Shown one piece after another: positions 1 through 13,000 of a stretch of 64,000 nucleotides of DNA. The position numbers and the translations under genes were made by a program. Under the pieces are notes generated by a model that was not told the DNA's origin, searched no databases, and saw only the letters and a list, made by a program, of their open reading frames with translations. The stretch spans positions 40,325,044 through 40,389,043 of the forward strand of contig NC_134649.1 in the NCBI RefSeq assembly GCF_030463565.1, read 5' to 3'. The DNA comes from Pelecanus crispus. Taxonomy: Eukaryota > Chordata > Aves > Pelecaniformes > Pelecanidae. Every line of letters begins with the position of its first letter. Within the stretch, counting starts at the first letter, position 1.

Positions 1-3000
1 TACGATTAACAATATTTAATAAGATTAAAATTACCAGCATAATTCTCTTGAGAAAGGTGGGTGCAGACTGTCCTCAGTTGACGCTCTTAAACTCTGCTTT
101 CTCCCACGTAAGTGCTGTAAAGAGTTTGGGCTCCTAGGCTCTGCTTGCTTTTCAGAAAAGAAGAATTCTGTCCTCATGTGCTGGCAGCTCAGGTATTGCC
201 TTACCTTTCATGTCCACAAACAGCATCATATTCCCAGTGGGGCCACGGGATGTTCCCATATAAGGGCAGAGGGAATAGCTGACAGAGGGTTGTAAGGAGC
301 ACACAGAGCCATTCCCTTCGCTTCAGTGCCAGTCTTTGTGTAAAGGGCAGGGTTGTTTCTGCGAGTGTTGCTGCTGCTGGCACGCTTGGGCTTTCCTGGC
401 AGCGTCAGCAGAGACTGCAAGGACCGAACAAGTCTGGAAAGTATCTGTTGCCGCTGAAGGTGGCCCTGTGTGCCTGGAGAGAGGCTGCCTGCCAAATAAG
501 CGATGCCAGTTGTATGTTGGGTGTGCTCTGAAGGAAGAAGCAAGCACCCACCCAGGTTGCCTGTGCGTGGAGTGGGTGCTATCCAGCACTGTCCAATGGG
601 AAAACAAAAGCAAGTGCGCTTGCTGTCTTCCGCTATTGCTATTTGCTTTCTTGGAGTGGTCCATTTAACCAGCAGTGTTGGGTACAAGGAGGCATGGTAT
701 CTTTTTCAGTAGAAGAAATGCTTTAGCGTCACCTGGGGAGGGAGAACAATGGATGAGGGGAAGTTCAGAAGAAGGTGAAGCAGCTGCTTCCCACAAATGT
801 GTGGTATTTTCTGTGGTAAAAGCTCTACTTCTGAATCGGTCAGATTCACGTTATTTCTCTTCTGCCATCTTCCTCTCCATCTCATCTCAGTCCTTCCGTT
901 GACTCTTAAAGCACAAACTCACAAGGACTTCAGTTTCTCCTCCTCCCTGGCAGCCTCTCCATCTGTTCTTCTTTTTGTTTGTTTGTAGCTGTTGGGTTTT
1001 TTTTCCCCTGAAACTTCAAATTGGCTGTTGTAGCCAAGTTCTGAGCTGAACCCTCCCAATCTTGCATAAGGGCATCCTGGAGGAAGATGATAGGACTTTG
1101 ATTCATCCCAACTTGCAGGCTGTGCAGGGTGGTAGCAGTCAGAGGAGGCATGAGCCTGCCTGCTTTCTTGTAAGAATTAGCCCTCTAGATACGAGCTAGT
1201 TTCAGGAAGCAGGGGTTGGACTGGTGCCCTTTTTGCTCACCTGGATCTTCAGTGAAATGTCTTTGTGCTCCAAGTGCTGGAAAGCTGGTGCGTTCTTCTG
1301 ACTCTCCTTTGCATTCCCCATAATCTGTTAAAGCCCTGGATTTGATTTGTGTTTATTTGCGGTTCTCGTGAGTATCTGCAGGATTACTGTATCTGAAAGG
1401 ATTCATCTTCTGCTGTTCATCAAAACCACAGGAGGGCTGCTTTTGCCGTTATGGGAGTGTGCCAGCTGGTCTTTCATTGTGCTGGTATCATTTTCCTTGT
1501 GCTATTATCGGAGGTATCTTTGATGACCTGATGGTTTTGATGATGTATTTAGAGAAGATTCATATTGATCATTACTTGAGCGTTGTCTGGTTTGGTCTTG
1601 GTGCTGGAAGACAGTTCTTAGAAAATTCTTGCATGTGTTTTTCAGGGACAGGCATTTGAGATGTTAGGAGCATGTGCACGGTCTCGTGATATGATACCGT
1701 TGCTCCAGGAGGCAGAGTAGATGCTTAATTCAATCGGGAAACAGTAATCTCAGGTGTTGCACAGTCTTCACTGCAGCGCTGCGGTGAGAGCCAAAAGACT
1801 TTACCCCTCAGCACACTGAATCTAGGGACTCTCTAAAAACCGCTTGGAGGGATTTCTGTGAACTGTGTAGCTCTCTAGAACCATGTAGGATCTGCCTTTG
1901 TGCTATGGTTTGCTATAGCGATAACTGAGATGTGCCCCTGCTTAATAAACTGGCCTGGGCTGTAGTCGTTGCAGCTCAGACTTGCGAAGGTGCAAAAACA
2001 TGAAGCAGGATGTTTCGACCTGTACTGACATGCAGCCTTGACTAATGGAAGAACCACAGTGCTTTGGTGTAATCTCTTTAAGGCTCTGCTTTTTCTCCCC
2101 AACTGCCTAAGTAATAAATGTGGAGGACTTGTTTTCACTGCTAATAATTTTTTTTAGCCAAGTAGTAACTAAGACATCTGAGCTATTTTGAGGTTACAGG
2201 AAGCCATTTAGGTCTCCCTTTCATTAACTGGAAGTAAGTACTACCTCCCAATGCTTGTGGGGGAAAAAAGAAGAAACAACAAATGAATACATTTTTAAAT
2301 AATTATTAATATCCTGAATTTAATGTTAAAATTTCACTTTCAAATCCTGCCTGCCACCCCCAAGAAAGAAAAGGAGTGGGGGGGGGGGATTATGTTAACA
2401 TGATCTGATATGAAGATTTTAGATGTTGATCAAAATGTGAGGTGACTCTTAAAATGATACAGATTCTAAGGAAATCCCCAGATGCCAGACTTTAATCGCA
2501 TGTGAACTTTAGTTATTTGCTTGCAGTATAAACACTGCAAGTACTGTGAGGAACACTTCTCCTGTGCCTGGCAAACATGTGAGACTTCGCATTGTTTTTG
2601 GCTTTGAAGTTTAACTGTGGAACAGTGTGGAACTGGTGGGTTGAGTTATCCCAGCCTCTGCTGTGCACCAATGCTGCTCCTTTCAGAGTCCCTGCAACTT
2701 CATAGCTACTCCGTTTTAGGAAATGGTAATTCAGTTCCTTTCTTGAAGTATCTGAACATTGTAATTTTATCTTGCTACTTGTATCTGTTCCCATTCTAGC
2801 TCATGTGGAAAGTCTTTTGTCCCTATGTCACGGGGGCTGTGGGTGGATCTCTGTTACTGGTGTTAGTTTAGCTAGGCTGCTTCTGTATCAGCGGCTGGAG
2901 TTCAGGAATTGTGTGACTGCTTGCTCCAAATACCCACCTAGAATCTGTGGTGAGCCATCAGGTTACACAGCTGTAAGGTATTAACTAAATGGATTGCTGT

Positions 3001-6000
3001 TGCTAGCAAGCATTATATCTGCAGGTGCAGAGAATTCCAAGTAATCTCCATTTTCATTCTCTTTTGCACTTTTCCTTAATTCTGAATTTAAAGGCAGTGC
3101 TGGCTTGGAGCTTCTGGGTTTTGGTGAAGAAGCATGCCTGTCAGCTTATCTCAGCATAATGTAGTATTGCCTGTCAACTCAGTTGCAATGATGGGATTCA
3201 TACCACTTCTGAAGTTATCACAAGGAGAATGCAGTCTTTCTTGTGTCCTACCCTTCCCTGTAGCTCTGCTGTGGCAGGAGAGGAGTTGTGCTTGGGACTG
3301 TCCAGGTGGGGGAAGCTGATTGTATTCAAACATTTGTCTATGCTGATGAAACTAGTTTTCTGACTCAACTGCGTGTCATTCTATAAATAGAATGGGTATA
3401 TTTGACATCTTACCCTATTATAATAATTCTGAAAATTACTACATAGAAGTAGTGTTTTCAGCTTAAGGTTTCTGCCCATCTATGCCTATTTCAAAATTAT
3501 TTTTGTTTCAATCTCTGTTCCTTTAGCTCTCCTACACTGCACCATTTCACATTTTGGTTAGGTGACCTCCCTATTCTTTGTATGGAGTTACCCTAAGAAC
3601 TGGAGTGCAGCGTGTTTCCCCTCTCTGCCCTGACTCCTGGAGAATGTGTGCTCTTGAAATCCCTCTGTTGCTTACACGTGGCCATGCCCCATCCTCCTGC
3701 GTGATGCAGTGAAGAGTTTCTGGGCGCTCTGACCTCCATAAAGACCTGCCAACCTCTGTGAACAGCTGGCCAAGCAAATGCTTGAGAATATGCTCCTGAC
3801 AGTGCCCTGCAAGTGCTCTGTGCTCAACTGGAAGTTCTTCAGACAGCAAGAATTTAAAGCACAGGAACCAGGGCTTCAGAGATGCTCCTGTACCTGCCAG
3901 ACAAGACTTTGGCAGAAATAATGTTATCACTGAAGTTGGTGTAGGGTTTTGGACAGCTTGGAGTTAATGGCCCTGAAGCAAACTCTATTTAGCATTTTCA
4001 GCTTTGATCCCAAGACTTTTTGCATCAGACTAACCTTAAAATGATGGAGAGAGCAACTGTGTTAGTGAATTACCTAATAGTAAATTATCATATGTGAGGG
4101 CATTTCGGTAACTCTTCTGGGATTGTCTGTCTGCTGTCTTCCATACGCTAGAGTCACAAACTCTTCCTACCTGTCCTGTGCTGTCTCCTACCTTTAGTGT
4201 AGCCAAAAATGTAGGTGCTGGAGAAAAGCAGTTCCTGTACTTCTGAATCCCACTGCCATCAATGTTTTGATCTCTATTTGCATACCGCTTGACTTCTTGC
4301 ATACAGATTGCAGTCCATTACTGCATGATTCTGCCCAAGAGAATGGTAAAACGGGTGTGCATCTGAATTAATTGCATGGGAGCTATGTGTGCCACTGTGG
4401 GAAATAGACAAGTAGTAACAGGGGGCTCTGTTTATTTGCCAACTCTTTTTAGCTAGTTTAGCATTTTGAGAGAAATTGCTGAAATGAGACTGCAGAAATG
4501 TTGAAGGACCTCGGGAGACTAAGGCATTTGTGAATTTATATTCTGATCCTTAGCTTAGCTGAAACATATTTTGGATTGCATTTCATGTCAACCTGCAACT
4601 GTTGAGAGAGATTTAAGGCAAAGATCGCAAGGGCTTTGCACTGCTTGGCCTGTGTGTCAGTGCAGCTTTCTCAGGGCTACAATGAAGAGGTGTGGTTCCC
4701 TTGCATGACTATGCCTTCTGGGAGACTGCTATTGCTGTAACGGGTAGCACTGACTCTCTTACTCTTTATTTGTTTCCTTGATCTAGATTTTTCCTGTCTC
4801 TTGGGGATTTCTAACCAGAAAATGTTCTCCAGATGTGTGACAGCCTACAGAGGTGCATGTGCAATGACAAAATGGCCCTGGGTGCCTGCTACCAGCTTGT
4901 CGTCTTGGCAGCATAGGCAAAATTGGAATTGGCAAGAAGGCAGAGTGGCACTGCCATCCCTGAGTGAGTGACTCAGTATGCCGAGCTCCTTGGCCACAGT
5001 AACAGGCAGTTGGAGTCCCAGTGCTGGAGTGTCTGGTTGTGCTCTGTGCCCAGCACTGCTGAGATGATGTAGAGCTAAAGAAAAAGGAGTGGCGAGGTAG
5101 AGCTGCTGCCCTACGAATGCTGTTCTTGCTCTCTGCATTACCAAGAGGGCAGCTACCTGCAAGGTTACTCTCCACAGCAGTAGAGATGGGGGGTAGCAGT
5201 AGCGGCTGTGTGTGCTAGCGGTGCAGCCATATGAGCAGCTGCACAGGAACAGATGAAAGAGCCATTTAGCCTGTTTTGCTTTTTCTAGGCTTGGGACAGT
5301 CAAGTCTCTGTCCTCATAGTGCTCAAGTCACCATGGCCCCTTCCTTCTCAACACTGAACTGATCTGCAGGGGAAATGAAAGCCTGTATCAGTAGCCTCAG
5401 TAACAAGCTCAGCAGAGTGCCACAAATCTAGGGGTTTCTGGGGTAGTTCTAACAGTCACACTTTCTTGCTTATTGTATTTTAAAACTGTTCCTGTGTGTT
5501 GTAGTAACAGTACTGTGTTCTGGATACTTGAACCTTGTAAATGCATTTTCTGTCCACAAAACACAGAAGGCCTGCTTGCCTTCCGTGGTCTTGCAAATAG
5601 TTGTTCTGTTTCATTGCGGTACCGAGGCCTGTACGTACAGCGTGGTGGCATCGTGAAGATTTCCTGAACGACCCATATTGGTACTGGCCATGGTTCCATA
5701 ATGCATAACTAGGCTTCACAACACTGTGGAGAGCTGTCTCTGTTGAAGTCTGTGAATAAAGGTTGTAAAGAGTAGAAAGAGCAGGCAAGCTGATGGCTGT
5801 ATTGCAGACTCATGTTATTTTGGAGCCAACCATTCAAATACATCCACAGCATCTCACCATCACAGACCTGCTATAGCAACAGCTCTTGCAGTGGATCTAT
5901 GAATACCAAATTCATTAGCTACAGACAAATAACGTCTAAATAGGGTTTACCTTCCAGATGATGACAGTGATAGGCGTCCTGCTGGGAGGAACTTGTATGC

Positions 6001-8786
6001 TGGTGTTCTGCTCACACACCCCAATAAACCTGAATGTTTCTGGTTAAGTAGTTTTGTAGTTTGATGTTCTGTTGCTGATCGAAGGTTTGCATCTGTGTCT
6101 GGCGCAGGTGGTTAGCAGCAGCATGCAAGTCCCAGGATGGTGCTGCACCAAGCAAAGCTGTTGCGGGAGAATGATGTGCACTTGCAGTTCTGAGGTTTCA
6201 TCCTTTTCCTTTGCCTGTATTGCCTCCTGAACGTTTGAAAGCCATTGGGCTATGCGTCTGTTTACCTTCCTCCCAGTGCTGCCAGCACAGTGTAATCCTA
6301 ACGGATGCTGTAGTGACAATTACAGGCTTCGTGTTTTCTGCAGGCTGCCAGAGCCTGTTGGATCATCAAAACACAAATGACACCTGGCCATTCAGCTCTA
6401 GGACTGTAATCTGCATCCCCAAGTGCACCATGTAGGAAGCACCAGAAGGTGCAAGGTCCTAAACGTGGAACTTTGCCCAAAATGCAATGTGTTTATTTTA
6501 AGCAGGTAGAAATCATATGCATGCAGTGATTCATGAGGGAAATAGTTTCAACCAATATAAAATATGGAGCAGCCTTGTTATTCCACTGTGTAATGAAAAA
6601 TACATCTCAAAAAACTCTTTTCTGTGCAGAGAAAGCCTTAAGCTTTTTGTGCTTATGAAACTGTTACCTCTGTACTGGGAGTTCTCCTTTGTGGTGCTGC
6701 TTCACTTGTGGTAAGACTGAAACAGAACTGTTAGTCTACAAATTGGTACTGATTTCTTTACCACACAGTAACCTATAGGAAGATCTGTGTCTTGTGTTTG
6801 TCTTCAGGCTGCTCTGTGTATCCTCTGAGAATTCATGTCCCTTTGGCCTGGTTTGGATGGAAAGGCAAAAAGCTCAAGTGGGGAAAGGAGAATTGATCTC
6901 TTGGGAACGGCAAGAAAAAAGACAAGTGTTACAGAACTTGCGTTCTAAGAGAGCAAAACACTTCCTCTAAAATGAAGGCTCTGTTAACATGTATTAATTC
7001 CCTTTGTTTTTTGTGGAATGGAAAGGTCACTTTGTCTCTATCTGAGCTATAGAAAAAATCAATGATCTAATCAATTTCTAAAGTAGATTTAGTCAAAATT
7101 ACTACTGTGGGATGGCTTGGGCTTTGGTGTATGAAGGTGTCCTAAAAAGCTGCTAGAAAAGTCAATGCAAAGCATCCCTGCAAATAAACTTACAGAATTT
7201 GTAGGGGACTTTTCTGTCCCATTCACTATGTTCACAGGGTGTTTTTTTTTCCCTTGCCCAGTCCCAGCGTGGCTTCCTCCTAGTGTTTCTACCGAAAGAA
7301 TAGATCGCTGAGAGCAGATCAACAAAAGCAGTCACGCAGTTCACTTGAGCAGTCATGCATAAATATGAGCAGATTTTCTGCTGTTAAAACCGATGGGTAG
7401 CCTTCCCTGCCACCAGCTTTCCATAGGCTGCATGTTTCTGCTTCTTGGAGCAACATGGAGCATCCCATCCAAGGGGACAGTGTCCCTGATAAACAGCCAG
7501 GTAGTAGTGTTCCCAGGTAGCTGGGCTGGGGGTTTCACAATGGCAAGTAAGTTTCTTGCTTTGAAAATACCAATTTAAGGATTGACAAAAGCTATGTCTC
7601 ATTCTACACTGTTGCCTTGGAATTATTTTCTTCCGAGTGGTACAATGGGCAGAGCCCTTCCTGCTATCACACTGACCTGCACCCAAACCTTGGCCTGTGC
7701 TCCTGCCTGCATGCAGAGCACAAGCTCTCTGCCTTGTGCTCTTTGAGAACTTGGATGTGCATTTGACATATAACACAAAATGGGAACGGTCACTAAATGG
7801 AAATGCTGGTTGGAGCTGGAAGTTCAGTGGGCCTCCTGCTAGAACAGAAGCAGTAGGAGGTACTAGTCCTTGTGATATGGAGTGCTTGGTTAACATCTAC
7901 AAGGGATTAATGCTTTTCGTGCAGTGATCTTGAATAACTTGAGCCTTTGGGGAGATTTGAGATGGGTAGTTATTGGTTTTGATGTATACTTCAGAGGATA
8001 TATACCTCTGAAGGGTTCGGTTGTGTTAAAGGTAAGAAAGAGCAGCTGGAAAGAACCAGGTGCGTATACAGCAGCAGGTGACTATGTTCATGTAATGTGT
8101 TTCTTAGGATGTTTGACTTGGAACCATACAAAGGTATGAATAATTGATCTGTGCCAACATCAACAGCATACCTCATAATTATTTAATTTAAAAAAGAAAA
8201 AAAAGACTGATGCATCTGAAATCATGGGTTACTGGGGACATGTCAGAAAGTGGTATTCCTAGTAGGTGTCTTCAGCGAGCATCAGTACTATACTCTGTGC
8301 TGTTCAGTAATTCATCAGTATTCTGGAAATAAATCTAAAGCCACTGCTAATGTTGATTCAGCAGAGAAGCAGGCAATGCTGGAGGCAAATTCAAAACCAT
8401 GGCTGGAAATGACAGGCCTGTTGGGATTTTCTTGCTTGAAGATCCTGAATAGTACGTTAATCTTTGGCAGAATGGCAATCAGGTAGTGATGTTTTCCTTA
8501 AAGCTTTTGGAGAAATGATTAAATGGTGACTAAGAGAGATACGAGCTCCTTACACTCAGTAGAGTCATATAATTGACTGTTAGCTAACCGATACAATCTT
8601 TGCAGTCTGTGACTTCTGTAGCTCCTCCGTTATGCTGTAAAACGGGTCTAGTGAAATAACATCCATTTGATACAGGCAAGTATAGGCTTCTGTGTGCCAG
8701 AGATGCTGATCATTCACTGATTGTGTGCTTCCCCAAAGCAGTGACTCTGAAGAAGGGGGAGGAGGTGTGGGGGGGTGAAAATCAAA
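1..8786. other. Non-coding, no gene recognised (PLXNB1 intron 1 or 5' flank)
   Basis: I found only short, unrelated reading frames here (longest about 170 codons, no known motif) and no chain of splice-compatible exons. Composition is ordinary for a bird, with an 11-nt G run at 2,378-2,388. A 9-bp inverted repeat with a 7-nt AT loop lies at 7,989-8,013. Whether this is intron or intergenic cannot be told from sequence. Confidence 0.5.
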
Positions 8787-8813
8787 TTTTTTTTTTTTTT
8801 TTTTTAAAAAAAA
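8787..8813. repeat. T19/A8 homopolymer pair
   Basis: A run of 19 T is followed directly by 8 A. It sits just left of an old CR1 remnant. Confidence 0.9.
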
Positions 8814-8829
8814 GGTTCTAAGTTATTCA

Positions 8830-9070
8830 AGCACCAAAGAAGGTGCCTTGTAATGAGAGACTGACAGGACTGATCAGCTGATTGCCAAAACAGCTATTGA
8901 GAGGTGACTCGGTTAAAGCACGTGCATAATTGAGGATCTACTCTTTAATCCAGCAGAGAAGGAATTAATGGCTCAAGGCAGAAGGCAAACAAATAAGACT
9001 GGCCTTGCTGCCAGGAAGAATGATAGAGCCATTGGAGCAAACTACTAGGAGAGTAGTGAACTTATGTTTT
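8830..9070 (+). mobile_element. Degenerate ancient CR1 LINE fragment
   Basis: The reading resembles the sense strand of old amniote CR1 near the end of ORF2. The block from AATGAGAGACTGACAGGACT to CTCTTTAATCCAGCAGAGAA, followed by a CATTGGAGCAAACTA segment, follows the order of the CR1 consensus as I remember it (compare the 'ctcttcaatctagcagagaa' and 'ccattggaacaattt' segments). It is highly diverged with no open frame. Boundaries are approximate and need a repeat search. Confidence 0.55.
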
Positions 9071-9744
9071 GACCTCCAAAGGCCTCTAGTCTAGATGCCA
9101 TAAACCACTACATTTCACAGAACCGCTTAATGGGTTTTGTGGAGGTGTGAGTGGATAAAATGGAACGGCGCCTGTGTGTTAGGCAGGAAGTTGGAGTGAT
9201 CTTACCTTAAATTATATGACTCTGTCTAGTCCTCCTGCAATTGATTTCTGTTGTGCTGTGCTTTAGAAATAACCCCAAGACTAATGCAGTTGTGTTCCTC
9301 ATCCCTGTTTTTTTTTCTTCCCAAACTTTGTTCATGTCTAAATGTTTTATGCAATGTAAGTGATACACCCTGGATATGAAGAATCTTGTTCATGACAGGA
9401 GTGTTAACTTGAGGTGTGTACTTCAGATGTCTCCTAAAAAATGAAATCTTCTTTATATTTCTTTCACCGTTACGCTGATCTTTCTATCTGACCTGTCTTG
9501 TGGTACTTATTTTACTGACTGAACTTTCTAGGAAAGTAGAGTTTTATTAAACAGTTGGTGTGTAAACCCATGTACACCGAGGAACAGTGTTTACTTAAAT
9601 GCAATTGGAATTTATTTCAGTTACTTTCATTAATCTTCTCCTGTATTCAATGTGGAAATCCTGTACAAGAAGTAAATCTGATGAATGTTAGCCTATGATT
9701 ATTTCAGAATAACTTGTGATTATTTACAGGTTGAAAATGAATTT

Positions 9745-10060
9745 ATAGTTTTGTAAGGCCAGACAAATCATTGAGTTCATGTAGTCTGATGTTGTGTAAT
9801 GCAAGTCAGTGGGCTTCCCCTGAACTTAAGCTAAACATCTAAATTGAGACTGAATGTTAATGAAGAGTTGTGAGTGGAGAGCTTGCCATACCAAATACAT
9901 TTTAACATATCTCTGACAAGAGGTTTGGAAAACAGACCTTGGTCTGCTCACTCCAGAAACCTGCAATTAACAAATTATTAACTTTGTTCTGTATGGGTTA
10001 ACTAAGGTGGTACTTGTTCTGTTTGGCTTCTGATTGACTGTATAATAGCCAACATCAGCA
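9745..10060 (-). mobile_element. Degenerate ancient CR1 3' fragment
   Basis: The + strand text TTGTAAGGCCAGACAAATCA, then TCATGTAGTCTGATGTTGTG, resembles the antisense 3' end of old CR1 (the 'aaggccagaagggacca...catctagtctgacct' block). A GAGTGGAGAGCTTGCCATACC segment and a GTATGGGTTAACTAAGG segment follow in plausible order. No 3' octamer repeat is preserved. The call is by remembered consensus only. Confidence 0.5.
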
Positions 10061-13000
10061 ATCTCTGACCTGTGCTGGATTGCAAAGTCTGCTAATTAAC
10101 ACATTCGTTTCATATTGCCGCTGCCAATGTTTGCACTGAAGAACTTCGCTTTTTTTGGCCATATGGATGGGTAGGAATATCGAAATCGTATTATGGCTCT
10201 GTGCTCATTCATGTGTGATGCTTTGTGCTCTGTTTTTCCCAAGATGTCTAATCAGGCTTGGGGCTGAACAGTGCCTTTTTGGAGAATCTTTAACTGAAAG
10301 GTCAAAATAAGCACAAGGCTTGGAGACATGTCTTGCTGTTTCTCTCTCCCGCTCCCCCCCCTTTGTGTCTGTGCCTCTCTGCATATACATATGTACGAGT
10401 CCTTCACCCAACACATTCATCTGTGAGTCCTTTCTTGAGACCCAGGGCCTTGAAGTGCCCTGCTGTCAGTCAGGGTCTTCCCAAACAGCACACAGCTCTG
10501 CAAGCTGAACTTCACACAGCAATCTGAGAATTTGCTTACTGGGGGCTGAGGGGGATGATTTGTGGTTGGCGAGCTCATGATACTCGCCTACTGATGGGTC
10601 TGCTGGCTTTCCACCATTGCTGTGCACTGTTAGCTGGCCAGCATGTGTGTGTGTCAATTAACCACGTGTAGGTAGACCAGGATTTCCCTTAAAGGCAGTA
10701 TTTGCTTATAGGCTGGGATCTGGTGGTTCTTCAAGGGAGTGGGAAGGACAATATGCCTCATAGTGGTCTCAAAGCAAGGGCTCCAAATAAATGGTGCTGT
10801 GGAAGCTGAAGACTTGGGTTTACGGTACAGATCAGGTCTGACAGAAGTGGGATTTGTTCACACTTACCCTGCGCTACTTCCCGTCTGAGCACTGGAGGCT
10901 CTCCCTTGGAAACTCCCTGTGGGAGAGCGGAACCGTCGGGAGTGGGAGATGTTGAAATCTGGGTATTTACTGCAGCTCTCAGGGCGCATCTGAGGAAGAT
11001 GCCTTTGTTTTAGTAAATGAGATTTATTTTTAAGGTATTGAAGGATTTGTGCCTGTTCTAAGAGCTTTTGAGGCAGTCAGCTCTTGTTTTTCTTTTACTG
11101 TCGCTGTTTCAGCCCTGCCTTGGCTACTCCCTTCCCTTACTCGCCAAGTGCAACTGAAAATGAGGTATTGAAGCAGCCCATCTAGTTTTTTTGTATGCAA
11201 TCTAGCAAATATAAGTGCTGGAAGCTGGACTCTTGCTGCTGTTTGTCTGGTAACTTTAGCCTCTGTTGTTTCCTTGTGCTGCTTTTGAAAAACACTGGTT
11301 TGGTTTCTGTGTGAGAGGTGGTTGGTCCATAAATGTATGCCAACCCACCTAATAATTCTTTTCAAAAATCCTTCATCAGGTCTTTTCTGTTATGTAGTTT
11401 AAAAAGAATTAAAAAAACCCAAACACCTCCCTTTACCCTTGGAAACAGCAGTCATCTTGTTCTGCTGAGCTGACTGCTGCTCATACTGATCAGTACTGTT
11501 TCCTTTGTCTTCGTTTATTTTAGAGTTAAGCTATAAGCTGTTTAAGACTGGGCTGTTTTTGTTCTCTACTTTTGCAGGATCTTTTACATGAGTCTCCTGA
11601 ATGCTGAAAAAAATGCTTTTACAGGCAAAACTACCATCCGCATTGGGGGCAGGATGGTCATTGTTCTAAAAATGAAGTTTTGTGGGTTTGCGCTGATAAA
11701 ACGTTTTGGCAAGCTCAGGCCTGCACAGAGAAATGCCTAGGTCAGGGCCGGACTCATGGCCATCTTCTGTCTTTAAGTTGGATCGCCTTTTGTCAGCCAG
11801 ATGCCTTATGATCCCCACCTTCTCTCTGTCCTGCTTTTGACAGTAGCTGTGGGTGCTCAGCAGGGGCTTTGCCGCCGTGTTTGCTTTAGCTGGGGAGGTG
11901 TTTGCCTTCACTGCAGCATTCCAGCTTCCAGCTGCTGGGGAAACCTGGAGCGGTTGTGTTGATTTATTAGGGCACAGTGCGTCTCAGGAATGCCTTTGCT
12001 AAGGAGCTGGGAGTGATGGAAGGGATCCTGCCTGATGCAGCGTGAAGCCTTCTTGTTTGTCTTTACAGAGACGCTAAGCAGGAATTCCCCAAAGCAAGGT
12101 AAGAAAAATAGCTCACTCAGCTGACTACTTTAGAGACTGTCAAAGTGAGACTTCAGCTAGGTTTCCCTGGCATAGAATCAAGGAGGTGGACGATAGCTGC
12201 AATTTTAAGAGTGCAATTTTAAGTGAGTTTTTGGTGGGAGACGATAATGTGATTTGCCTGACCAGAGGGTTTGTATGCTTTTGGTTTGTGTTAAGAGCTG
12301 GCATTCCTGAGCTACTGACTAGGGCTTTTTTCTGGGACTTGGCTTTGGGCCATCTGAATGTTTTGCACTTGAAAGAAGCAAGTTTCAACCTCTTTGGATT
12401 TGCAGACTTCTAAACATTTTCCAATAAAGATATGGCAATGGATTTGCTTTTTTAATTACCTTTGCAGACGACAAAAGTCTATGGACTACAAGTTTAAAAA
12501 TCACTGACACGAGTGTGTCTTCCCTGTAGCAAGTTCACTAGAATACCTTCACCTCTCCATAACTTGTCCCAGCCATCTGACATGCGCCCCTTGTTTTCCT
12601 TTCTTGTCTGGCATGCACACACAAGAATGTGTTTCTGGACTTTTTCTTCATTTTGAGATTTTGGTGGCTGTTGCCCCAGCTGATCTGAAACCAAAACCTA
12701 GGAAAATGTTGGGTGTTTATACAGGGTAGGGTGGATAGCTGGTCACTTTGTGTTGATCAAGTATTTGGTAGTTGCAGAGTAGGTTGTGTTTATGGGGCAT
12801 CAGTGCTGAGAAGGAATTTCCTTTCCTGGCTGAGGTAGAAAGACTGTCCACGTAGAGCTTGCTTCCTTTGCTTTAGCATTCCTTGAGGTTGTTTCCTATT
12901 TTACAAATGCATCTTTTGAGAACTGCCAGGAAAACGTCTCTCTCAAATGGAAATGGAAATTTCTGAGCTCACAGGGATGAAAACCTTTGGGTCTGTGCTC

